From Lingula anatina (Eukaryota > Brachiopoda > Lingulata > Lingulida > Lingulidae): a DNA stretch of 64,000 bases. Positions within the stretch are counted from its first letter, which is position 1. The number at the start of each line of letters is the position of its first letter. The notes under the pieces were generated by a model, which made no database searches, was not told where the DNA came from, and saw nothing but the letters and a program-made list of their open reading frames with translations. The position numbers were made by a program, and so were the translations under genes. Below are positions 1-10,425 of this stretch, piece after piece. The stretch lies in assembly GCF_001039355.2 (NCBI RefSeq), contig NW_019775945.1, positions 93,756-157,755 on the forward strand, written 5' to 3'.

Positions 1-2814
1 CCAGCAGCCTTCTTAGCCACTGTCCCTTCCTTCCTCTTGGTGGAGCCACTGCATGCTATGAATGACATCCGACTCACTTCCAGAAACCTTAACTTAAATG
101 AACATTTAATTTGTTCAGTATACACTTTATACTGTGTAGAACTTAATTGAATTAATATAGCTACATTTAATACTAAGAGTAAATAATTCAGTCTTACTAG
201 AAAAATGCAGGAATTTTACTTAACTTACATGTATAGATCGGAGAAAATACATTATGAAAATTTTTCATGCAATTCATTCATAAATTGACAGGAATTGTAT
301 AGAATGCGTATTGTAATCATGGTATCGACTGAAATGGCACAGAATTTAGTATAAATCTTCTAAATAGACAATAAACAAAAAAGAGGATAAAACTCACCAA
401 AGCCTTATGGTTCCTATATGCAGAATGTTTCAGGATATTAAATAGATAATTTTCTAATTCTTCCTACAAAGAAAAGAACACTGGGATAAGTACAGTTACA
501 GTCAACAAACTAAATATATATACATATAAATATTGCATAATATCTGAAACAGTAATTAAAGTGTCAGTATTACTTCCCATACAGCATGCCAAAATATATG
601 CATAGCACATAAAAATTGATGAAAAAATTCCAAATATATACAAATTCTGTTTCACTTCACATCTATGTGATACATATATTCCCCACTGCTTGAAGATGGC
701 CAGTCTGAGATGCCCAAAGCATCTGAATAGTAGATTAAAGCCAAATTACATTTTTTTATGGATACTAGCCAGTCTGACTGGATTGATGTGAATTTGGGTG
801 GTTCTCTTAGATAGATTTTAAGTTATGTACAGATAACATCTTAAGACTTGTTGGTCTAGTACAGTACTAGTAGTAGTTTACTGAGGTCTTAAAGTCTGAA
901 TAACCCCCAATCAGAAAATGTTAGGACACAGATTGTATTACTACAGAAACTATTTTACCATTCTGGCCTTGCTCTGCTCACTGTTCATGAAGGCATCGGG
1001 TTTGTGGGGGAAACTTGGGAGTTCTGGGACAACAGTGGGGCCACGCCCTGTATTCCTGGTGTAAATAACATGGAAAATTATTAGTGATGATTTAAAATGT
1101 GATTTTTAAAATAACCAAATATAAACATCAGTTATCACAATGACAGCATGGATTTTTGATGTGGTACACAACGCATGACTTAGTTTTATGAATTTAAAGG
1201 ACTTACATAACCATATATTATGCAAGTTGGTCCTCATTTTATATCAGAAAAACTTAGGTCTACTTCAAAAAGAAGAAAAACATCTTTTTTTCCGATTTGA
1301 CATTTTGATTAAAAGAAACCATCATGCACTGATTAATAATTATGACTCAAAGAAGACCAAGTTTAATTTGGGCCTTAAGATAAAAACAATGTTGGATTGG
1401 AACTTGTATTTGTTACCCATTATTTGCCTTGGGTAGTTTGAGCCTAGCTTTGAAGAGCTGCAGCCTGCTGTGAAGTTTCTGGAAGTCCTGGTATCTTCTC
1501 TTTATCTCCCACTCATGATTGGCATGTGTGACCTTTAGGGTGTACCTATAGTAAGAGAAATACAATTGTAACTCAATCATGTAAAATTAGCCTGAAAATA
1601 CAAGTTAATGTGAGTTATCCTTTCATTAACCATATATTAAAGATAACAGCTGGTGTGCCCCCCCCCCCATGGGACTGCACCCCACCTGCCATAAACAGAT
1701 AGGCCTCTGACCATATCCATACCTCACCTGTTACAGCATTCATAGTGTAAGGGCTGTGAATATTCTTTCTGAAAATGTGTTCAGGGTTGATGATTGTTAT
1801 CAGACTAAGATGGATTTTTCCAAGAAAGACTAACCCAAATTTAGTGGAAACAAGACCATAAACTATGACTCACAGGTGATGGCACTCACAGGTAAGGGCT
1901 GATGAGGGAATATGTACATGTGGTCACTTACACTTACTGGGTCATACTAAGTTTGGTCAACCCAAATTAAGTGGAAACAGGACCACACACTCACAGGTAA
2001 CAGCACTCACAGGTAACAGTGCTCACAGGTAACAGTACTCATAGATAACAGTACTCACAGGTAACAATACTCACAGGTAAGGGCTGAGGATATTTCCCCT
2101 GGGAATGTGTTCAGAGTTGGTGATGATTACTGTCACCCTCTGCCCTGGGACATACACCATGGGAGGCTGTGTGGGGATTGCAATCGAGGAGAAAGGGATA
2201 AAAGGGGGCACTGGAAAATAGGAGAGAGTGATTACTTTTTAGAAGACGCTTTTTAGAAGAAGATTAGGCGGTTTTTCTTTCATGTACGTCCGCCATTTTT
2301 AGGTCACCGGCTTTGTAAAGCCTGGCTTAATTCGTTGAGAATGCGCTCTAAGTTAGAATGGCTTATGCAAGTAGTGAATGTATGAAAAACTGTCTGAATA
2401 AAGACAATTGCAAAATGGTCGATGTAGCAAAATTTAAGAAACAAGAAATATTCAAATCTTGTCACCGAAATTTAAGTTAGGAAACATAATTATTCATTCA
2501 AACTCAAAGCTAGGCTTTTTCATTCTTATATGTAGCATGGTATCAACATAGGGAACTTTATAACACCTCGCCGACTTACCATCCTTAGAATCCCCCTCCC
2601 AAAAATCAGCATAAGATTCTGGTAAACCATCACTATACCCCTCATACTCAGACACCAGCTCTTCTTGCTGCACACCCCCTGGTAGTATGTCTACACACTC
2701 CCTGAGTACAGGCTGTGGCAGTGGCGAACTGACAGGGGAAGATGGTAGCTGGACTGGTTCAGGGACTATCAGCTGGTGCAGGAAGTCTATATCATCTGTG
2801 TCCTCCTCTGCCAT
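1..2814 (-). CDS. PLD1: Phospholipase D (PLD1/2-type), N-terminal part; runs off the left edge
   Basis: PLD1/2 enzymes hydrolyse phosphatidylcholine to phosphatidic acid and choline at membranes. Six coding exons are read on the minus strand: 2580-2814, 2075-2210, 1417-1545, 959-1055, 398-463 and 1-92 (continuing outside). All have GT-AG sites and matching phases, giving about 251 residues. Residues 1-78 are acidic and Pro-rich. From about residue 80 comes IPFSSIAI, then the PX domain (LYTLKVTHANHEWEIKRRYQDF; the basic RRY is a typical phosphoinositide-contact position), LENYL and FLEVSRMSFIA. The run GTVAKKAAG matches the start of the PLD PH domain. These follow human PLD1 order segment by segment. 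The two HKD catalytic motifs would lie beyond position 1, so activity cannot be judged. The ATG exon has an acceptor at 2838-2839, which implies a non-coding first exon further right. PLD1 versus PLD2 cannot be decided; invertebrates usually have one gene. Confidence 0.9.
1730..1806 (-). other. Decayed copy of PLD exon 2 (3' half) in the next intron
   Basis: On the minus strand this stretch reads ITIINPEHIFRKNIHSPY, close to VIITNSEHIPRGNILSPY encoded by real exon 2 at 2075-2210. It is still open and is followed by a GTGAGG donor-like site. A possible acceptor AG lies just upstream, but its phases do not fit the neighbouring exons. It is best read as a relic of a local exon duplication. Confidence 0.6.
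1985..2085. repeat. 16-bp minisatellite built from a splice-donor sequence
   Basis: About six imperfect copies of a roughly 16-bp unit (core CTCACAGGTAACAGTA on the plus strand) run into the 3' end of PLD exon 2. On the minus strand each unit contains CCTGTGAGT, identical to the real donor (exon end at 2075). The array is therefore a series of donor-like sites downstream of the true one. A related single unit lies at about 1873-1900, within a 130-bp repeat that also covers the ACCCAAAT segment at about 1829 and 1962. Confidence 0.8.
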
Positions 2815-2837
2815 GGCTCAAAACAATATGAAGTCCT

Positions 2838-5800
2838 CTGTAAAAAGCAAATTTATGAGTAATACATCAATATATCATGTTGGCAAAATAATGCATAAAA
2901 AGTTAGCCAGATTACATTAGTGAAAATGTCTGCATTTTTTTAACCACCCTGTTTTAATATACCTGCATCAGTTGCAGTATTTGCACATTATAACCTGCAT
3001 ACACTTCTCTTCAAAATTATGTTGTGAGACAGTTGAAAAGTTGAACTAAATCAAACCGTGCTGAGCCATAAATACATAAAACAGCTAGAACTCGCTTTGA
3101 CTAAATGGAGAATTAATTCAGTGACTTACTATCAATTGTGCCTTAAACTGGTGGATCCATGTTGTTTAGGAAAGGGAAGGGAGACAAAGATTTTTTGTAC
3201 AATCACAAAAAAAAGAACATTGTGTAACAATTAATATAGCTTACAGAAATGGAATACTTTCAGGTTTATCTCATTTTTTTGGTTTAATTTTTTGGGGGTG
3301 GGTGGGGGTGGGGGTTGTTGTGGGATGATACGAGGGGTAGGAAGGGGACATTTTAAGGATCCACCATATTGCCCTACTGGAGGGGACACAAGCTTACTAG
3401 TATGTTCATGTTACACACAGTAGGGAGTATTCCTCATAACATGCCATTAGTTCATTTAACCACCTATCCATTACTGTGTATTCATTATGTGACATTGCCT
3501 AAATCTACAAAGACATGTCACTGAGGAAATAAAATTAATGTAAATGGCAATTCTAATCCCATCCCTCTATGTACATGTACAGTGTATATATACAGCAAGA
3601 TGCCACATAATATCCTATACAGGTGAGCAAAACTTTACATATATGACAAGTAATTTTTTATACAAAATAAACTAATACTTTGAATGTTATATATTTTAAA
3701 AGAAAAATAAACTTTATTTAATGTTGTGTACCACATGTGAATAGCTTTAAAAAACATACAATATATACGTATATATTCTGTAACTTGAACACTGTACATG
3801 CAGTAGCACACTTGGGGTGGACATTCAGATGTAACTTATTCATAATTCGGGTTACATATCACGTCTAGACATTTTTGTTTAACATAAATTTGCCAGTTAC
3901 ATAAATGCAATATCACTATTAAAAGCTGAGAATCCTTGTTTGCAAGTCACCCTGGATCACTTTCATGCACATCATAATGCTAAGTATACATTCAAAAATA
4001 ACCCCAAAAAATTATTTTTTTGATTTAAGGTAAAAATTAAGCATGTGTCTGCAGAAATTAGACCTTCTTGAATGGCTGATGGCCAAACTGAATGCTATTC
4101 TGCTGTAACCTGTTGAGTATCTGCCTTTCTTACACTATAATCTTAGTATATAGATCTCAATATATGTATATATATATCTATTGTTATATGGCTGAAGTTG
4201 TGCACAAACTTTTTTTTATTTCATAGTTTATAGGTAAATTTTCATCACTTACTCATGAAGAAATTTTTTTCCAGAACAAATCCAAAAAACTGCAATATTT
4301 CAATTCAACTTATAACAAAATGTACAAGTTTGATTTTAATAGATTTAATGATTAAAGAAATAATGTTCTACACAACATACCTTTTGGCACAGTGCAAAAT
4401 ATTCCAGTGACATGTAAAATTACCAGTTTACAAACTGCTAATCTATTCAAACATCACACCATCAATTTCTCCTAGCTAAGATCAGAGACCTTTGCCTGTG
4501 GTTACGGAAATAATTCTTCTCGCATCACATTCTTCAACATCGTGTACAAGAATGAAGATTAAGACACATAAGCCATAGATTCTAGCTAACAGGTGGTCCT
4601 TTTGTGTGTTGACTGGAATGTCTTAGAAGACACCACAATATGAAGATGAGATGGGTAGATAAAATGTAGGGACTTTCTGTGATCACAGTCAATGATTCTT
4701 TTAAACTTTCTCACCCAGAACATGTCAAGTACTCATGGTATCAGTTAAAATTACTGCACTGTGACAGAATATTTCCCTTAAATAGATATCAGGATTTGTA
4801 AGCAAATGTTTTGGCTACCAATTAATGCCAATAATTCCAATAAAGATTTGTCCTTAATCTACCTACGTGTGTTGAGATTTCAGTTCTTGGTTTTGGTGGG
4901 TAAGCAAAACACCCCATGTTAATTAACAGAATGGAAGAAAAATTTAAAATAAGTCACGCACATGATTGTGTGAGATGTGAAACAGATAGTGTGCATCATT
5001 TTTATGAATAGGCATCCCAGCAAACACCCTACCCTCTTCAGCCTACCCTACCTCAGGTATAACATTATATAGGACTTTTGAATTTACTTTTAAAGCCCTG
5101 ATCGCATTCATAAATATTTCTTTTTTTTAATGCAAAAAGGTAGCATATATATTTAAGTTAAAATTACAGAAGCAGAATGCCAAAGTTGACCATGTACAGA
5201 GGAATACAATAATGTCAAATATTTGGCATTTAAAACTGGTTTTCGACAAGACCATTATTTTCATCTAACAATACTGGCCTGTTGTCAAAAAACCAGTCCC
5301 AAGCAAGGTACGTATGTACATTTTCTATTTTGTCACAAACAACTGTACATGTCTCGCATTACAATCCTACTTAAAAACAATTGATTCACAGGTTTAGTAG
5401 GACTTAAGGACAGACCCACCTTCTCAGCTCACCTGTCAAATGACAACACCTGTGCTAATGTTTACGTTAAGAAGATGAACCTGGGTCAAGACATAATTAC
5501 ATTGGATATTTACATGCATGCTAGTCTTAGGTATATGCAGAACAAATTAAAAAGCCTGTTTTCATGCAACATTTCTGTTCTGTAACTTCTTGTATACTGC
5601 CTTATACATGGAAATCCATCTTTTATGTTGTTGTTTTTAGCTTTCTTTCTTTAATTCTGAACTTGTTACCTTTGGGGCCCTACACAAATCGGGTATATAT
5701 TTGCTGCCTTGTGTAGTGCTAAGAGTACAGTTTTTATGGGCGTTCAGCTCTTATGTATGTTCACCTTTTCTTTTATGATAGTGACCCTGGGCAACTTTTA

Positions 5801-7256
5801 ATACATTGGCAAAGAGTTCATCGTTTGTGTCCCTAAAAAATATTTCAGATTGTTTTGAGTTAGTATGACACTCTTGTTTTTGTATGTAGCATATTACTTA
5901 TTTAATTCTTTTAAAGCATCCCCTGCAATTTTAGGTTTTTTAAACAAAAAATTATAACAGTTGGGCTTAGTTCAATGACAGGTACTGTATCACTCGAAAC
6001 CACTCTGGCAGAACAAGAAAGAATCCCAAGTTCTCAAATATTTCAAAATATGCCACCACAAAGAGAAAGTTTCAATGAGCATTTTGGACTCTACATGCCA
6101 TAATTGCTTCTCGAGCTTCATAAGTCGATTTTGTAAGCATAAGCTGATGCAGCGCATATTTTGCAGTATATGTGCAGAATAGTGCCTCTGGGCAGTAAAA
6201 CAGTTTTACGACCAAGCAGCGATTTGTTTTTACAAAGCCAATATATAACAGAGTGGGGAAAAATAATATTAACCTTGAGAGTTAGCATAACAATCATCAA
6301 ACTTCACTCACCTGTTAGATGGAGATCTCCTAACCTTTCAGTAGTAAATCCACAGTGAATGCACTACAGTCATTGGGCTTGCTGCTCTGTCCCCATACAA
6401 CATTCCTTTCCCCCAGTGGCTGGCGGGGATCAGCTTAATATCTCTCCCTACCTGCTACAATGCTAGATGTATATCTGGCATAGGAATCACGGTGACCAGG
6501 CAGGTTTATTGGGGAGAGGCAGAGGAGAATGATGTTTGTCTACCTTTCCACAACTTCAGAGCAGATTTTAAATTACTTAACATTGCAATCTTTGAATGTT
6601 TAACTCAAACTATAATGCAATTCAATTTGAAAAACACATTATCTGGCATTTTTTAAATTTCCCAAACAAGCTGATGTAGAGAGAATAATGAATAAGCATT
6701 TGTTAATACCTATCTCACCAAATCAGAAGGTTTTATTTTATCATCCAAGTCTGTCCATGTGACCAGAGCTGTGCACAAATCTTGTTAACACAATAACTCA
6801 GATTGAAGCAACATGTAAACATTTTGCTTCAAACTCACAGGTATTATTCAATGTCCTAAAATGCTAATCAAGTTTAAAAATGGGCATGACCCCATCATTA
6901 TTATTATTTTTTAATTTCAATAATGGAGGACTTTTTCTAAATTTCAGGCAAAAAAAGTTTTTCAGTCATGTTTCCCAAAATTCATGGAAATCTGCATTAA
7001 TTTTACATTATGACGAATATTTGCACATGTGATACCTGTTGTAGTGCTTGAGTTTTGAGTCGATAAGTATTGTTTAAAGGTGCCTCACCCTTTAAATGCT
7101 AATATTTAAAACTTTCTCAACAAAGACACAGTAGTGCTGGTCACCTTTTTTGGCACTTGAATATGTATAATGTTGTTGTTTTGCTTCAAGCATGATATGA
7201 TGATCTCTCCTTCCCATAAAATAGGGTATGAAGAAAGAAGTTATATTTTGTTTCTG
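2838..7256. other. Intergenic region, no supported coding exon
   Basis: The stretch between the PLD coding start and the UGT duplication is AT-rich. The open frames at 6118-6358 overlap on both strands and have no family resemblance or splice logic. The non-coding first exon and promoter of the PLD gene should lie somewhere here, but I cannot place them. A minus-strand AATAAA near 3712 could be a poly(A) signal for an unseen transcript; this is weak. Confidence 0.5.
3294..3324 (+). other. G-run cluster with G-quadruplex potential
   Basis: Four or more G-runs of three to five bases separated by single T bases occur here, followed by two further G-runs. This fits the usual G3+N1-7 quadruplex pattern. 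It is intergenic and no function is implied. Confidence 0.5.
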
Positions 7257-7639
7257 GAGTAATGGAAAAGCACTGGCAAACTCATGGGAGGGGGGGGGGG
7301 GCATTAGAACATATACCCAATAGTTGTAACAGAAAAACATATACAGTGTATTTATTCAACACATGTAGCACAAAAATTGTGTGGTCACTCATTTGCCATT
7401 AAAATGCCAACGCATCAACACAAAGGATGTGAACAAGTCACAAATTTGTATGATCTACAGAGGTTAACATCAATAAGGGACATTACTATGGGTTACAGAC
7501 TGAGTTGTTTACACCAGCTGTACATGTACATGTACCAGTATCTCTAGTCAGTGAATAGCATTTTTAACTCCTACACCTCCAGTTTGATATCACAGTCATA
7601 CTTGAGCAACTAGATCTGTTCTTCATTGAGAGGGAAGAG

Positions 7640-9238
7640 ATGATGTGGACCAAACATATCATACCATTGCTGTGCTTTCTTTACTACTACCAATATGCCG
7701 AAAGTGCAAAATTTTTGGGAATAATTTTTCCACTAAAGGGACAGGTGATAGAGACTCAAAACCTTCTCTTGGGTCTAGCTGACAGGGGACATGATGTTTA
7801 CCTTGTCATTGGAGAGCATGCTGCTGCAGAACTTCCAGAGGACATGGTGGACAGCAAGGTACAGCTTTTGACTTTCAAAACTAGGTCTGCAGATGTCATG
7901 GCATTTGAAAACCCAGACATACAGAAAACTGGATTCATGGCCTTTTTTGAGGATCCAATTGAAAAAATTATCCCGCGCAAACGATTAGCATATGAATTCA
8001 TGTTAAGGAAAATGTTAATTACTGAGTATACTGAAGATATGTTGAAGGACAGAAAATTCCACCAAAGAATAGAAGATCTGGGAATTGACATGGTAATTCT
8101 GTCCAACTGCTTTGCATTATTCCCCACGGCATACCTGCTTCCTTACAAACATAACCTTCGCCATATCACTTTATCTTTTACTCCTTTATCAATATCTGGG
8201 ATGCCACTTCTACCTTCAGTGATGCCACATCCACTCAGCCCATTTTCAGATGACATGTCATTCTTACAACGAACAGTAAATCTTTTAATATATAAGCTGG
8301 ATGACTGGATATGGAGCCCTCCAAGAATTCCTGACAGATACTTTATGGAATATTTACCAGGTAAAGCAAAAAAAACTCCAGATGACTTGATGTTGCTGTC
8401 TGAATTATTTGTAGTAACAGGAAAGAGCGCGGTCTTGGACTATCCTCAGTTGACTTTGCCTAATGTCATTCTTGCTGGGGGACTTAACACCAGACCTGGA
8501 AAACCTCTGACCAGAGAACTGCAGTCTTTCATGGATAAGTACAAGGAAGGCGTGATTGTTGTCTCCTTTGGATCACTGACAACCTACCTTCCTACCCATG
8601 TCACTAAGAAGATGCTGGAAGCTTTTTCAAAAGTCACACATGGGGTAATTTGGAGATTTACTGGTTCCAAACTAAAGCAGGTTCCTTCAAATGTAAAACT
8701 TTTAAAATGGCTTCCACAGAATGATCTCTTGACCCATCCCAGTACAAAGCTGTTTATAAGCCACTGTGGCAATGGAGGGTCATATGAAGCTCTTTATCAT
8801 GGCATTCCAATACTTGGGTTCCCTCATTTCTTTGACCAGGTTTACAATGGCAACAGAGCTCATATCAAGGGAATGGCAAAAATCATGAACATTGCAGATT
8901 TCACTTCTGAAGAACTTCTGAACAATATCAAGGACATGATTGAGAACCCGACATATATGACTGCAGCGAAAAAGTTATCTGCCATCTATCGTGATCAGCC
9001 GGTGACTTCACAACAACTGGCCGCCTCATGGATTGAGCATGTCCTGAAACATGGCGGCTCTTACCTGCGTTCTCCTGGAGCAGGCATGCCGTGGTATCAG
9101 TACTACCTTGTGGATGTTGTTATCTTTCTTCTGTGCATTGCAATTACTTTATTGATTCTTGGTATCATTTGTTGTAAATGTCTATGTAAACTACTGTGTA
9201 AAAAGGTGAAAGTGCCAGACAAGATTAAAACAAATTGA
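7640..9238 (+). CDS. UDP-glycosyltransferase (UGT family), copy A, intronless
   Basis: This is an ER membrane enzyme family that transfers sugar from UDP-sugar to small lipophilic acceptors. The protein has 532 residues, normal for the family. A signal peptide (residues 1-22, ending AES) leads to the N-terminal acceptor domain. The donor domain holds WLPQNDLL (357-364) and the UGT signature from FISHCGNGGSYEAL to FFDQ (372-400). A C-terminal membrane anchor (about 489-512) is followed by a Cys/Lys-rich tail ending KIKTN, a KxKxx-type ER-retrieval signal. Oddities: the conserved catalytic His of the GH motif is Gln35 (FPLKGQVIE), and the partner Asp region reads VILSNCF. The donor site is intact. 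The start matches the duplicate's start by alignment. Copy B lies 1.2 kb downstream on the same strand; by hand count 49 of 532 residues differ. Confidence 0.96.
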   Translation: MMWTKHIIPLLCFLYYYQYAESAKFLGIIFPLKGQVIETQNLLLGLADRGHDVYLVIGEHAAAELPEDMVDSKVQLLTFKTRSADVMAFENPDIQKTGFMAFFEDPIEKIIPRKRLAYEFMLRKMLITEYTEDMLKDRKFHQRIEDLGIDMVILSNCFALFPTAYLLPYKHNLRHITLSFTPLSISGMPLLPSVMPHPLSPFSDDMSFLQRTVNLLIYKLDDWIWSPPRIPDRYFMEYLPGKAKKTPDDLMLLSELFVVTGKSAVLDYPQLTLPNVILAGGLNTRPGKPLTRELQSFMDKYKEGVIVVSFGSLTTYLPTHVTKKMLEAFSKVTHGVIWRFTGSKLKQVPSNVKLLKWLPQNDLLTHPSTKLFISHCGNGGSYEALYHGIPILGFPHFFDQVYNGNRAHIKGMAKIMNIADFTSEELLNNIKDMIENPTYMTAAKKLSAIYRDQPVTSQQLAASWIEHVLKHGGSYLRSPGAGMPWYQYYLVDVVIFLLCIAITLLILGIICCKCLCKLLCKKVKVPDKIKTN

Positions 9239-9292
9239 TTCATTGTAGTATGAATACTTTACCTGAAAAAAAAAACTGCTTTAATTTGTACA

Positions 9293-9298
9293 AATAAA
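9293..9298 (+). terminator. Candidate poly(A) signal of UGT copy A
   Basis: AATAAA lies 55 bp after the stop codon. The corresponding stretch downstream of copy B has a short deletion that removes the hexamer. Confidence 0.5.
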
Positions 9299-10425
9299 TG
9301 CTAACTAGTGATGAAAATGAAATTATGTTTTTCTCTAGGAAATTTCTTTTTTTAAAAAAAGAGGTAGTTGAAAAACATTCATAAAGTCTAGAGAGAAGAG
9401 ATTGGTATCATCGGTTGTAAGCTTAGATTATTCAAATCATAACTTCTGATGAATTTCTCACCGTGTGATATCTATTGTCTTGATTGTTTCACTGATGGAC
9501 AATCATTACCTGATCATCGATAGTAAACTGGTAATCAGTGTTTGTCTCTTACGTTTCCTTTACCTCTACAAGTCTGGACAATAAATAAAATACCGGGGGG
9601 GGTGGGGGGGGAGAGATAACTTGTTTTAAATCAATGAGCATTAATAGTTGGGCAGTATAACTTACAAGTATACATTGGTAAGCAATTTAAAATACACAAG
9701 ACCAACAGTTTAATCGTAAAAAATTGATAGAATTAACTTCTTTAGTTAGACTGCACTGCATTAAAAGAAAGGTGTGTGTCAGTATGCATTTCACAGTATC
9801 ATACCTAAGAACAAATTTTGAGATGAGATGCACTACTTTCCAACCCAGCTGAGAATCATCGCTATCACGTATATAAGGCAAGAGTGGTGTTGTGACTGAT
9901 ACTTCGAAGCGCGTACTGACGCACACCTTGAAAACAGGTAGTGTGGTCCAATATACCAGTGAATTCAGGATCATTCGGTGCCGAGCCAAGTCCGGTAGTT
10001 GGGTAGGCCTGAGTAATGGAAAGCACTGGCAATCTCATGTGAGAGGGGGTAGGGGGGGGGGGGGGGCATGTATACCCAATAGTTCTAACATTAAAAGACA
10101 TATACAGTGTATTTATTCAACACACGTAGCACAAAAATTGTGTGGTTACTCATTTGCCATAAAAATGCCAATGCATCAACACAAAGGATGTAAGCAAGTC
10201 ACAAATTTGTGTGACCTACAGTAGTTAACATCAGTAAAAGACATTACTATGAGTTACAGACTGTGTTGTTTACACAAGTACATGTACCAGTACATGTACC
10301 AGTATCTCTGGCAGGTTGAAATGCTGGTCAGTGAATAGCTTTTTAAACTTCTACAGCTTCGGTTTGATATCACAGTGACTGTCATACTGGAGCAACTAGA
10401 TCTGCTCTTCATTGAGAGGGAAGAC

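Larger units (their letters stand above)
7257..9735 (+). repeat. Tandem duplication unit A (UGT gene with flanks)
   Basis: The homology with unit B begins near GAGTAATGGAAAAGCACTGG, about 380 bp upstream of the UGT start codon. It runs through the coding region and about 0.5 kb of 3' flank, to near the TGATAGAATTAACT motif. Both copies have an upstream poly-G run of different length. Confidence 0.85.

Noticed and set aside
1985-2085. CRISPR-like array of short direct repeats
   Set aside because: Repeats are contiguous with no unique spacers, in an animal intron; it is a minisatellite.
2280-2350. Alternative PLD promoter/start (ATGGCGGAC on the minus strand) in intron 1
   Set aside because: The frame closes after about ten codons, and the only support is a YY1-like motif.
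2494-2579. Coding continuation of PLD exon 1 (to KKPSFEFE)
   Set aside because: A strong donor (GATG/GTAAGT at 2580/2579) ends the exon, and the next exon continues the PLD family sequence in phase.
10375-10425. N-terminal extension of UGT copy B from an upstream ATG
   Set aside because: Not homologous to copy A's coding start and would bury the signal peptide; the equivalent region is leader in copy A.
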